Assembly: GCA_017524545.1 (NCBI GenBank)
Contig: JAFXVN010000074.1
Location: forward strand, 43,588-107,587
Direction of reading: 5' to 3'
DNA from: Bacteroidaceae bacterium
GTDB taxonomy: Bacteria > Bacteroidota > Bacteroidia > Bacteroidales > Bacteroidaceae
Length of the DNA stretch: 64,000 nt
Shown here: piece after piece, positions 33,481 through 40,977 of the stretch
How the letters are laid out: every line of letters begins with the position of its first letter
Numbering within the stretch: the stretch's first letter is position 1
Program-made: the position numbers and the translations under genes
Notes under the pieces: generated by a model
What the model saw: only the letters and a program-made list of their open reading frames with translations
The model's database searches: none
What the model was told of the DNA's origin: nothing

Positions 33481-34938
33481 TTATTCTACAAGTCTTAATC
33501 CTTTTTCCGAAAGATAGTATCGCTGGTTGGGATGATTTGGCTTGTCTGGGTATGAGCGGAGGACATAACCTCCTTCAATGGCTGGTTTTAAGTAATTAAC
33601 CACAACATTATTTCTTCCCTTAAGATGTAATCTTCGAAGAATCTCCGAGAATGTGCAAACATCTTCCCTTATAGCATTTACGAGGTGCTGAACTTGTACC
33701 ATAGGTTGTACCATAGGTTGTACCACAGCTTGTTCCCTAGCTTGTTCCCTAGCTTGTTCCCCCAACCAATAAGTAATAGTAGAACTTACCAGGTCGCTTA
33801 TGAATTCCACTTTACCCTTGGTCAGTTTTTCCCAAACCAGCATCTTGTCTATACCGTAACCGGCATTCTCACCCAATTTGGCATAACGGAAGAACTTGAT
33901 GATGCTCGGATTGCGGGGTATGGAGTGTATCTGTGTGCGTAGCTCCGATAGTGGGAACATGAACCGTCCCGGATTCTGCAGTTCTATGCGGTCGGTGAAC
34001 ACCCTTATAGTCGGATGCATAGGGCTGAAATAGTCGGCATGAGCACAACAGTTGGTAAGTCCCTCGCGAAGCGCATACAACTGGGATTCGTCTTCCGTAC
34101 CAGCACCATTAGGTTGTGCCTCGTATGGCGCATCCACAAAGTTACGTAAGCGCTGAAGGATAATCTGGTACGATTCCCAGATGTTATCCTGCTCCTGCAT
34201 ACGATAGGTGTAGCGCACCTGTGCCTCGGCCAGACTCTTGCTTGGTATTTCCAGATAGTCAATCCAGAAATTGCTTGCATAACGCTGCACTATATCTCGC
34301 TCGCCAAGCATCAGGATACCACCGATGGTCATTTTCCCTTCTTTGGTGATGCCAACCTTCTCGCAGAACTGCTCGTCGGACAGGTTTTTGTAGGGAAACG
34401 ACGGGTTCGCGTTGCGTATCTGGTTCCTGTAGGTTTCCAGCGAACCTTTATTGATGTCGCTGAAGCTTGTTCCTTCCACCATCTGCTCACTCTTGCTGCC
34501 AAAAGCTTGGTCGCGCATCATAGCCATCACTTCCGTCTCTGTGGCCCGACGGTCACCGCTACCTGTTCGGATGAAGGTGTTTATTGGGCTCCCGTAATAG
34601 ATGGGTTTCACCATCGATGACGGCACGAAGAATGCCAGTACCAGCTTTCCGTCGAAGTTGTATTTCTTACCTTGAGCCGACAATCGCATATTGAACTTCT
34701 GTCCATTGCGAAGTGTATTGAGGAAGTCCGACTCCGTTTTTTCTCCGTTATTTATGCCTTGTATGTCAAATCGTTTTCCTTCCTGTCGGATACCGAACAC
34801 AACCCACCCTCCCGAGGTGTTGGAGAAAGCAGATACGGTAGTCCAAACATCCTCCGGCAGTTTGTCTTGAGCCGCCTTACACTCGAAGTCGTCCCATTCT
34901 ATGTCTGTCAGCTTTTGTAGAAGCTCCTCTTTTGTCAT
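33481..34938 (-). CDS. AlbA_2/Schlafen-type ATP-binding regulatory protein
   Basis: A 485-residue protein with the N-terminal AlbA_2 (Schlafen-like) domain: EWDDFECKAAQDKLPEDVWTTVSAFSNTSGGWVVFGI and the following TFIRTGSGDRRATETEV. The middle has an ATPase-like helicase-type region (YALREGLTNCCAHADYF, FTDRIELQNPGRF) and the end a winged-helix segment. Members are putative transcription regulators, often near mobile or defence genes. A run of 12-base repeats (33700-33766) encodes REQAREQA and QPMVQPMV in a linker, so the length may vary between strains. Transcribed alone. Confidence 0.85.
   Translation of the reverse strand: MTKEELLQKLTDIEWDDFECKAAQDKLPEDVWTTVSAFSNTSGGWVVFGIRQEGKRFDIQGINNGEKTESDFLNTLRNGQKFNMRLSAQGKKYNFDGKLVLAFFVPSSMVKPIYYGSPINTFIRTGSGDRRATETEVMAMMRDQAFGSKSEQMVEGTSFSDINKGSLETYRNQIRNANPSFPYKNLSDEQFCEKVGITKEGKMTIGGILMLGERDIVQRYASNFWIDYLEIPSKSLAEAQVRYTYRMQEQDNIWESYQIILQRLRNFVDAPYEAQPNGAGTEDESQLYALREGLTNCCAHADYFSPMHPTIRVFTDRIELQNPGRFMFPLSELRTQIHSIPRNPSIIKFFRYAKLGENAGYGIDKMLVWEKLTKGKVEFISDLVSSTITYWLGEQAREQAREQAVVQPMVQPMVQVQHLVNAIREDVCTFSEILRRLHLKGRNNVVVNYLKPAIEGGYVLRSYPDKPNHPNQRYYLSEKGLRLVE
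33700..33766. repeat. 12-base tandem repeats inside the AlbA-type gene
   Basis: About five tandem 12-base units, first GGTTGTACCATA-like, then GCTTGTTCCCTA-like, keep the frame and encode four-residue repeats (QPMV, REQA). Confidence 0.8.
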
Positions 34939-35154
34939 ATCTCTTCTGTTTGTTTTGTAACTGTTCCTTTGTACACAGCATTCATCAATTCCTGCTCTGT
35001 CATGTCGTTTGTTGTATATCTATATAACGTACCTCACCTCATATTATTTAATTCAGCGGTTTTCTGTTCCCCTTCGGGTATCTTGACTGTATGTTATTGA
35101 TACTATTCCAATTTAAATATATCTTCAGTATAAACCTGCTTGAATAATCGCCTG

Positions 35155-35162
35155 CAAAGATA
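35155..35162 (-). promoter_or_regulatory. Possible -7 box upstream of the AlbA-type gene
   Basis: CAAAGATA on the plus strand reads TATCTTTG on the minus strand. It is about 215 bases before the AlbA-type start, and no -33 box is clear, so it may not be the working promoter. I see no gene in 34939-35558. Confidence 0.35.
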
Positions 35163-35291
35163 CGACTTTTTCCCGATTATTTGGCATCTTGTATCGCATA
35201 ATTCATTTGCACACCTCTTTTCTGATGAGATTACGGCTCGTGCGATACTCATGCGATAAAGAACAATAAACAGGTAAGACATCATAAAAGA

Positions 35292-35323
35292 TTTGGTGGT
35301 TCCAGAAAAACATCGTATATTTG
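35292..35323 (+). promoter_or_regulatory. Orphan Bacteroidetes-type promoter
   Basis: TTTG (35292-35295), 20-base spacer, TATATTTG (35316-35323), pointing right. No protein gene follows on this strand before the 21-base tandem repeats. Confidence 0.5.
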
Positions 35324-35496
35324 CAGCGCAAAGGTGCTCTTTGACATATTATTACAAAGCAATATCATAACCCCAAATCGGTCATTAGGTGTATTGTGAC
35401 TGGAAGCCAATATGGCAAAGTAATCGGGGACAGTGTGCCGTATAATCTTACAGGACGTGCCACAAAACTTCACATAACGTGTTATGAAATTATTAT

Positions 35497-35580
35497 CAAG
35501 CTTTGAAAATCTATTTTCAAGCCTTGATAATATATTTTCAAAGCTTGATAATATATTTTCACGCCTTGAAAATAATTATA
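35497..35580. repeat. Four tandem 21-base repeats
   Basis: Units at 35497-35517, 35518-35538, 35539-35559 and 35560-35580. Each has a CAAGC(C/T)TTGA-like core followed by an AT-rich ATTTT tail, so each unit is itself partly palindromic (TTTTCAAG...CTTGAAAA). Confidence 0.85.
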
Positions 35581-35761
35581 TAACGAGCATAGAAGACTTT
35601 TATGCCGAGTTGTCGGAAGGTATATATCACGTTTTTTGAGAGTTTGTTCCCTGTTAGAAATTTGTCCGCTATTTCTTGATTAAGTAGGCACATCTGGTTG
35701 TTTGGCTGGTGCTCTGACAAACGACGAAGAGCCGTGGCTTTGTCCATCAGCCCCGCCATGT
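35559..35761 (-). pseudogene. C-terminal remnant of a DUF3990 protein
   Basis: The frame encodes DTVNLYMAGLMDKATALRR and then EHQPNNQMCLLNQEIADKFL, which match the C-terminal end of DUF3990 proteins (an ADP-ribosyltransferase-like family of 150-200 residues). The N-terminal catalytic half is missing; the upstream bases instead belong to the end of the DUF3791 gene. It is therefore a deletion remnant. The stop region lies in the 21-base repeats. Confidence 0.6.
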
Positions 35762-35766
35762 AGAGG

Positions 35767-36009
35767 TTAACGGTATCGACCCTCCCAGTTGTTAAGACAT
35801 TCAACCATACCTTCTGCGATATTTTCACGGCTTTCACTATGAAGAACCTCATAATGGGGAATGATATAGTGTTCAATTATTCCCACTTTCTTCATCCGCT
35901 GATATACGTCCTTATAGGAAACGTTTAGAAGTCGTGCCGTAGTCTCAATACAAGTAGATACAAAAGTCATAACAACTTGAGCTTTTGGTATTTCAATAAT
36001 GTCCTTCAT
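35767..36009 (-). CDS. DUF3791 family protein
   Basis: An 80-residue protein with the DUF3791 pattern: FVSTCIETTARLLNVSYKDVYQRM and the strongly conserved YIIPHYEVLHSESRENIAE. DUF3791 genes usually neighbour DUF3990 genes, and some authors have suggested these pairs are toxin-antitoxin-like; here the partner survives only as a C-terminal fragment downstream, so the pair is broken. No clear promoter is visible. Confidence 0.75.
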   Translation of the reverse strand: MKDIIEIPKAQVVMTFVSTCIETTARLLNVSYKDVYQRMKKVGIIEHYIIPHYEVLHSESRENIAEGMVECLNNWEGRYR

Positions 36010-36092
36010 GCGGATATCACTTTATTTTGTTATAGTCTTATTGAGTGTAGATAATAGCGTGCAAACACCGACATTTTCATCAGAACAGAAAC

Positions 36093-37421
36093 TCAGTACT
36101 CTTCTATGAAGTCGCGCACCAGGCGGAAGACGGGTTCGTAGCTGGCGGTGATGGCGTGGTGCCAGTCGTCGTAGATGGTGTGGTAATACTGGAAGGCGTC
36201 GCCATTCTCGTTCTCAAGGAAGATGCAAGGCACATGCTGCATAGCGAAGGGGTAGTGGTCGCTGTTGGCGGCGAGGTCGCCTCGGTGCAGCTCCTTGAAG
36301 TAGTGCTTCTCTGCGTTTATCTTCTCGAAGAGAGGGAAGGCCGACATGCCTTCGTCGCTCACCTCGCAATACTGCACGGGATTGTTGTCGCCAATCATGT
36401 CGATGTTGAAGAGGTACTTAATCTGGGAGAGCGGCACGATGGGATTCTTCACGAACCATTTCGAGCCATTCAGGTTGGTGTCCTCTCCAGAGAGGGCAAG
36501 GAAGTACATGTCGAATTTCGGACGGTGTTTGGCATAGTAAGCGGCCAGCGTCAGGATGCAAGCCGAGCCGGAGGCATTGTCGTTGGCACCGGCATAGAAG
36601 ACCTTCTTGCCGAGGTTGCCGAGGTGGTCATAGTGGGCTGTGAAGACGTAGCAGCTGTCGTGCCGTTCGCCCTCTATCTTTGAAATGACATTGAAGCACT
36701 CGTAGTCCTTCAGGAACTTGGCATCAACATTGAGGCGAACGCGCTGCACGCCCTCGATGGCTTCGGGTGTCACCCAGACGATGGGCTTATCGACAACCTT
36801 GCTTGCGTATGCCTTGAAGAACTTGATGGGCGCAGGCCAGGTGTAGAGGAGGCCAGCATTGGGAGCCTCGCCGTTTTTCTGCAAACGGGAGAACACGTCG
36901 CGGTGCTTGTAGGTGAACCAGAACTCGCAAGCCACCAGGCAGTTCTGGTACTCGGGTTTGGCGAGGTCGGCAAAGAGCTTGTCGGCATCGAAGTTGAGCG
37001 TGTCAACATGATAGACAGGGAACTCGCCCTTCACGCCTGGCGAATACTCGCGCATCGAGAAATCGATTCCGGGGCGAAGAAGCCTCCCCCTCCCCCTCCA
37101 AAGGAGGGGAGAACTGTCCTGCCCATCTCCCTCTCCTTTGGAGAGGATTGGGGTGAGGCTCTCCATCTCCATCTTCCCTGCGAAGGTCTGGACATCGAGC
37201 TTGAAAGGCTGCAGCGTCACTTCATCCACACCGGCTTTCCTGTATTCCATTTCGAGGAAATGCCCGGCTTTGTTCGCGCCGCCTTTGGCATAGCCGCGAC
37301 CCTGGTACTTCGAGGAGGCCAGTTCCTTCACAATCCGTTTGTAGTGCACCATGTCCTGCGCACTAAGTTGCATACCGACAAGGGCAAGCAAGACAACAAA
37401 AAGCTTTCTCATATCCTTCAT
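36093..37421 (-). CDS. M28 family zinc aminopeptidase, secreted
   Basis: A 442-residue exported metallopeptidase (signal peptide MRKLFVVLLALVGMQLSAQ, starting three codons after the first ATG). Zinc ligands of the M28 fold are visible in order: FTAHYDHLGNLG, GANDNASGSACIL, LSGEDTNLNGSK (catalytic Glu region), FNIDMIGDN and a His in ANSDHYPF. It should trim amino acids from peptides in the periplasm or outside the cell. An 80-base palindromic element adds about 27 residues (SLTPILSKGEGDG... WRGRGRLLR) before IDFSMREYSPG. Transcribed alone. Confidence 0.92.
   Translation of the reverse strand: MKDMRKLFVVLLALVGMQLSAQDMVHYKRIVKELASSKYQGRGYAKGGANKAGHFLEMEYRKAGVDEVTLQPFKLDVQTFAGKMEMESLTPILSKGEGDGQDSSPLLWRGRGRLLRPGIDFSMREYSPGVKGEFPVYHVDTLNFDADKLFADLAKPEYQNCLVACEFWFTYKHRDVFSRLQKNGEAPNAGLLYTWPAPIKFFKAYASKVVDKPIVWVTPEAIEGVQRVRLNVDAKFLKDYECFNVISKIEGERHDSCYVFTAHYDHLGNLGKKVFYAGANDNASGSACILTLAAYYAKHRPKFDMYFLALSGEDTNLNGSKWFVKNPIVPLSQIKYLFNIDMIGDNNPVQYCEVSDEGMSAFPLFEKINAEKHYFKELHRGDLAANSDHYPFAMQHVPCIFLENENGDAFQYYHTIYDDWHHAITASYEPVFRLVRDFIEEY
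37081..37160. repeat. 80-base two-hairpin palindromic element inside the M28 peptidase gene
   Basis: Ends AGCCTC and GAGGCT; hairpins CCCCTCCAAAGGAGGGG and CTCTCCTTTGGAGAG. By eye most positions match the element in etfB, including the middle spacer. Confidence 0.88.
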
Positions 37422-37438
37422 GGTTTATATTCCGACTG

Positions 37439-37446
37439 CAAAATTA
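37439..37446 (-). promoter_or_regulatory. Promoter -7 box of the M28 peptidase gene
   Basis: CAAAATTA on the plus strand reads TAATTTTG on the minus strand (TAnnTTTG), 18 bases before the first ATG. The -33 box is weak. Confidence 0.45.
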
Positions 37447-37492
37447 CAAAAAAGAATCAATAATCTACGAAGAAGAATTAAGAATTATTTCC

Positions 37493-37500
37493 TATATTTG
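37493..37500 (+). promoter_or_regulatory. Promoter -7 box of the oxidoreductase gene
   Basis: TATATTTG, 41 bases before ATG 37541; the -33 region is AT-rich without a clear TTTG. Confidence 0.5.
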
Positions 37501-37540
37501 CAGAAGAATTGCGAAATAACAAACAAAATAGAATCTTACT

Positions 37541-38707
37541 ATGACAGAACGGAAACTCAGAATGGGTATGATTGGCGGAGGCGGGAACGCCATGATTGGC
37601 CCAGTCCATCTGCGCGCAGCATTGATGGAGAATGACATCGAACTCGTATGCGGATGCTTCAGCCGCAACTATCAGACATCACTGGCGACAGGCCGGGCTT
37701 GGCACGTCCCCGAGGAGCGCATCTATCGCGACTACAAGGAGATGATGCAGAAGGAGGCTGCCCTGCCCAAGGGAGAACGCATGGACTTCGTTGCCATCGT
37801 CACGCCCAATAAAGTACACTACGAGCAAGCCGCTCTTGCGCTCGACATGGGCTTCGACGTTGTGCTGGACAAACCGATGACTTTCTCCCTCGAGGAGGCA
37901 CTACAGCTACAGAAGAAGGTGGAAAAGACTGGCCTAACGCTGGCCTTGACGCATACCTACTCCGGCTATCCCGCCGTCAAGGAGATGAAAACACGTATTG
38001 CAGAAGGTCAGCTCGGCAAGTTGAGGCGTGTCTATGTGGAATATACCCAGGGATGGCTCTCCCAACGCATCGAGTTGGAAGATGGCAACAATGCCGGTTG
38101 GCGCACCGACCCCGCTCAGGCAGGCAAGGGAGGCTGTGTGGGCGACATCGGTACCCACGCCTGGCACCTCTCGGAATACATAACAGGCGAGAAGGTAGTG
38201 GAGCTTTGTGCCGAGCTTAACACCTTCGTCGAGGGACGGCCTGTTGACGATGATGCAGCGGCCTTTCTGCACTTTACAAACGGTCTGCGAGGCGTGCTTC
38301 ATGCCACCCAGATTGCCACAGGCGAGGAGAACCGGATTGTCATCCGTGTCTATGGCGAGAAAGGCAGCTTCGAATGGCAGCAGATGGAACCGAACACAAT
38401 GATAGCACGATGGGGAGACCGACCAGCAGAAATCATTCGCACAGGCAATGGATACATGGGCACCCTGGCCAAATGGAACACTCGCGTTCCGGGCGGACAT
38501 CCCGAAGGTTTTATTGAGGCCTTTGCTAACATCTACCGCAACTTCTCGAAGACGATTCGTGCCAAAGCTGCAGGCGAGACACCTCTGCCGGAATACTTGG
38601 ACTTCCCCAACGTCAACGACGGCGTGCGCGGACTCCAGTTCATCGAGACAATGGTTGCCTCGGGCTACGATAAGGAGAGGAAGTGGGTTAAGTGGGTTGA
38701 GAAATAG
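37541..38707 (+). CDS. Gfo/Idh/MocA family oxidoreductase
   Basis: A 388-residue NAD(P)-dependent sugar or polyol dehydrogenase-like protein. The Rossmann loop is GMIGGGGNAMIGPVHL; the catalytic-region DKPMTF (EKP-type lysine) is near residue 108; the C-terminal part has YTQGWLSQRIELEDGNNAGW, GGCVGDIGTHAWHLSEYITG (with the HxxxxxH-type residues) and the substrate-binding tail. Cytoplasmic, single gene. The last codons (KWVKWVEK) come from a nine-base repeat and overlap the convergent transporter gene by 20 bases. The substrate is unknown. Confidence 0.9.
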   Translation: MTERKLRMGMIGGGGNAMIGPVHLRAALMENDIELVCGCFSRNYQTSLATGRAWHVPEERIYRDYKEMMQKEAALPKGERMDFVAIVTPNKVHYEQAALALDMGFDVVLDKPMTFSLEEALQLQKKVEKTGLTLALTHTYSGYPAVKEMKTRIAEGQLGKLRRVYVEYTQGWLSQRIELEDGNNAGWRTDPAQAGKGGCVGDIGTHAWHLSEYITGEKVVELCAELNTFVEGRPVDDDAAAFLHFTNGLRGVLHATQIATGEENRIVIRVYGEKGSFEWQQMEPNTMIARWGDRPAEIIRTGNGYMGTLAKWNTRVPGGHPEGFIEAFANIYRNFSKTIRAKAAGETPLPEYLDFPNVNDGVRGLQFIETMVASGYDKERKWVKWVEK

Positions 38708-39602
38708 GTTCCACATGTACCGCCACATGCGTGTCCTTTCCATAGCGTTGCCTCAGGAGTTCTTCCACTTCTGAGGCTTTCTCGTGCGCTTCGCAAAGGC
38801 TGATGTTGCCATCCATCAAGATGTGCAGTTCGATGGCATAGTGGTTGCCGATGCGGCGCGTGCAAAGCTCGTGAGGCTCCGTCACACCGGGGACAGAAGC
38901 TGCCAACTGCAGTATTTCCTGCTCCACCTCGTCAGGAAGGGACTGCTCCATGAGGTCACCAATGCCGCCTCGCAGCAGGTCGAGAGACACTTTCACGATG
39001 AACAGGCCTACGATAATGGAAGCGAGAGGGTCGAGCACCGTCCAGGAGCCTCCCCCGACCCCTCCAAAGGAGGGGAGAAATATGGCGCCGCCTATGCCGA
39101 GGGCTGTGCCGACGGACGAGAGCGCGTCGCTGCGATGGTGCCAGGCATTGGCCTCAAGAGCCTGACTCTCCAAATCCTTTGCCTTTACCATCGTATAATG
39201 GAAGACGCCTTCCTTCAGCACGATGGACAAAAGCGCCGCCCAAAGCGCCAAGAGTCCTGGGGCAGGGAGCTGTTCGCCTCTCGTCCAGGCAACAATCTTC
39301 ATCAGGCCGCCATAGACGATTCCCACGGCAACGGCGAGTAGCATCATGCCGATGATGGTCATCGCCAAAGTCTCGTACTTCCCGTGTCCGTAGTCGTGCG
39401 ACTTGTCCTTGGGCTTGTTGCTGATGTGCACGAAGACGAGCACGATGATGTCCGTCACGAAGTCCGAGAGCGAATGGACGGCATCGGCCACCATCGCAGC
39501 ACTGTGTCCCACGATGCCCGCCACGAACTTGAAGAGCACGAGCAGCACGTTCACCGCACCGCCCCATAGCGTCACCTTATATATCTCCTTGCTTCTGTCC
39601 AT
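38688..39602 (-). CDS. Cation diffusion facilitator (zinc/iron efflux) transporter
   Basis: A 304-residue inner-membrane transporter that should export divalent metals with proton exchange. Six hydrophobic segments are predicted; metal-site residues are in AMVADAVHSLSDFVTD (TM2) and NAWHHRSDALSSVGTALG (TM5); a basic His-Asp loop (SHDYGHGKYETLAM) follows TM3. The C-terminal cytoplasmic domain has ELHILMDGNISLCEAHE. ATG 39602 gives the conserved MDRSKEIYKVTLWGGAVN; the longer frame lies in a repeat. A half palindromic element (39047-39077) inserts FLPSFGGVGGGSW into TM5-6 loop. Confidence 0.92.
   Translation of the reverse strand: MDRSKEIYKVTLWGGAVNVLLVLFKFVAGIVGHSAAMVADAVHSLSDFVTDIIVLVFVHISNKPKDKSHDYGHGKYETLAMTIIGMMLLAVAVGIVYGGLMKIVAWTRGEQLPAPGLLALWAALLSIVLKEGVFHYTMVKAKDLESQALEANAWHHRSDALSSVGTALGIGGAIFLPSFGGVGGGSWTVLDPLASIIVGLFIVKVSLDLLRGGIGDLMEQSLPDEVEQEILQLAASVPGVTEPHELCTRRIGNHYAIELHILMDGNISLCEAHEKASEVEELLRQRYGKDTHVAVHVEPISQPT
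39047..39077. repeat. Half palindromic element inside the cation transporter gene
   Basis: AGCCTC end and one hairpin (CCCCTCCAAAGGAGGGG) of the two-hairpin element; the other end is missing. Confidence 0.8.
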
Positions 39603-39619
39603 TATTCTGATACAAGGGG

Positions 39620-39737
39620 CTGTGCCAAAACACAAACAACGGATTACACGGATTTCACGGATTTAAACTATACTGATGGTCAGTAAATGAGATAATCCGT
39701 CGAATCCGTGTAATCCGTTGTTGTTAATATGACACAG
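39620..39737. repeat. Inverted repeat element with GGATTACACGGATT arms
   Basis: Arms 39635-39663 and 39694-39722 are 29 bases and differ at only about two positions; the loop has a small hairpin of its own. The outer ends (CTGTGCC.../...GACACAG) extend the symmetry. It lies between two genes on the minus strand. The outer motif, GCTGTG...ACACAAACAAC, recurs at 22113-22136. Confidence 0.8.
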
Positions 39738-39752
39738 TTCCTTTTGGTTTCC

Positions 39753-40853
39753 TTATTTCATGCAACTGTCGATGAATGCCTTCATTTCGGGATAGTGCTT
39801 TTCGATGCTCAGCAAGAGGTGAAGCTGGTTGTTGGCACGGACGAAGTTGTGGTCGGGGTATTGGCACTTCCAGTACTTGTCGCCACTGAGGTAGTCCCAG
39901 AGGAAGCGGACGCACTGCATATAGGGGAAGAGGGCAGTGGCGTAGGGCAGGTTCTCTATCTCAACGGGCAGGAGGAAGCTGCGAGCGCTTTCCAAATAGC
40001 CTTCGGTGAATGCCTTGAAGATGTCCATGCGGAACTGCACCTTGTCCATGTCGGGGCAGTCCTCTGCAACCTCATTTGCACCTGTGCGCAGGAAGTCGCC
40101 GTAGTCGGAGAAAATGAAGTTGGGCATCACGGTGTCGAGGTCGATGACGCAGAGCACGTTGTCCTGCTGGTCGAACATCATGTTGTTGACCTTCGTGTCG
40201 CAGTGGCAGACGCGCTTGGGCAGTGTGCCTTCGCGTCCCATGCGCTCGGCCTTGCACATCTCGTCGGCGCGTTTCTCTATCTCTGCAAGCATGTTCTGCA
40301 CTTTCTCTTCCTTGACACGGCCGGCGGGGTCGCGCTTTATCACGTCGCGCAGCTGCTCCAGGCGGAACTCCATGTTGTGGAAGTCCTTGATGGTCTCGCC
40401 CAGCTGTACGGGGATGTCGGCAAGCATGGCCTGGAAATTGCCGAAGGCGCGACCTGCTGCGCGGCTGCTTTCGGGGTCAACAGCCTGTTTGGTGATGGCT
40501 CCGTCGATGAAGACCATCAGTCGCCAATACTTGCCGTCCACGATGGTATAGAGCTTGTCGCTGTCCTTTGCGGGCATGAAGCGCAGCACGCGGCGGTCGA
40601 TGTCGGGTGTTCCCTGCTCTGCGAGCTTCCTCCGGATGTGGGAGGTGACAGCATCGATGTTGCGCATCACCATATCCACGTCGGGGAAGACGTTGTGGTT
40701 GACGCGCTGCAGCACATAGTCGGGCTTGTCCTGTTCGGCCGTTTTAACTTTGTAGGTGTCGTTGATGAGACCCTCGCCCAGCGGCTTTATTTCGCTGACG
40801 GTCCCTTCGTAGGCAAAGCGACCCACGATGTCGTTCAGTTGATTGAAGTCCAT
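39753..40853 (-). CDS. Phosphotransferase-family protein (N-acetylhexosamine 1-kinase-like)
   Basis: A 366-residue APH-fold kinase. The nucleotide loop is PLGEGLINDTYKV, the catalytic Brenner motif HCDTKVNNMMFD, and the Mg-binding Asp is in VIDLDTVMPNF; YLRR-type features are replaced by KAFTEGYLESARSF. Length and motifs fit the NahK-like kinases that phosphorylate N-acetylhexosamines at C1, but other small sugars are possible. ATG 40853 gives the conserved start MDFNQLNDIVGRFA. It diverges from the macroglobulin-like gene with heptamer repeats between. Confidence 0.85.
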   Translation of the reverse strand: MDFNQLNDIVGRFAYEGTVSEIKPLGEGLINDTYKVKTAEQDKPDYVLQRVNHNVFPDVDMVMRNIDAVTSHIRRKLAEQGTPDIDRRVLRFMPAKDSDKLYTIVDGKYWRLMVFIDGAITKQAVDPESSRAAGRAFGNFQAMLADIPVQLGETIKDFHNMEFRLEQLRDVIKRDPAGRVKEEKVQNMLAEIEKRADEMCKAERMGREGTLPKRVCHCDTKVNNMMFDQQDNVLCVIDLDTVMPNFIFSDYGDFLRTGANEVAEDCPDMDKVQFRMDIFKAFTEGYLESARSFLLPVEIENLPYATALFPYMQCVRFLWDYLSGDKYWKCQYPDHNFVRANNQLHLLLSIEKHYPEMKAFIDSCMK

Positions 40854-40885
40854 AGTTTTTAGTTTATAGTTAATGGTTTTGTTTG

Positions 40886-40893
40886 CAAAGATA
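40886..40893 (-). promoter_or_regulatory. Promoter -7 box of the kinase gene
   Basis: CAAAGATA on plus = TATCTTTG on minus, 33 bases before ATG 40853. Confidence 0.5.
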
Positions 40894-40900
40894 ATAAATA

Positions 40901-40932
40901 ATTCACAATTCATAGTTCATAATTCACAATTA
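40901..40932. repeat. AT-rich heptamer repeats in a divergent promoter region
   Basis: TTCACAA/TTCATAG/TTCATAA units in tandem between the promoters of the kinase and macroglobulin-like genes. They occupy the -33 regions on both sides. Confidence 0.7.
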
Positions 40933-40937
40933 TTTTA

Positions 40938-40945
40938 TACTTTTG
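40938..40945 (+). promoter_or_regulatory. Promoter -7 box of the macroglobulin-like gene
   Basis: TACTTTTG, 33 bases before ATG 40978. Confidence 0.5.
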
Positions 40946-40977
40946 CAGTTGAAATGATAAAAAGGGATAACATATCT

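Noticed and set aside
35103-35473. Two small minus-strand frames (60 and 63 codons)
   Set aside because: They are made of promoter boxes and repeat DNA; no conserved residues.
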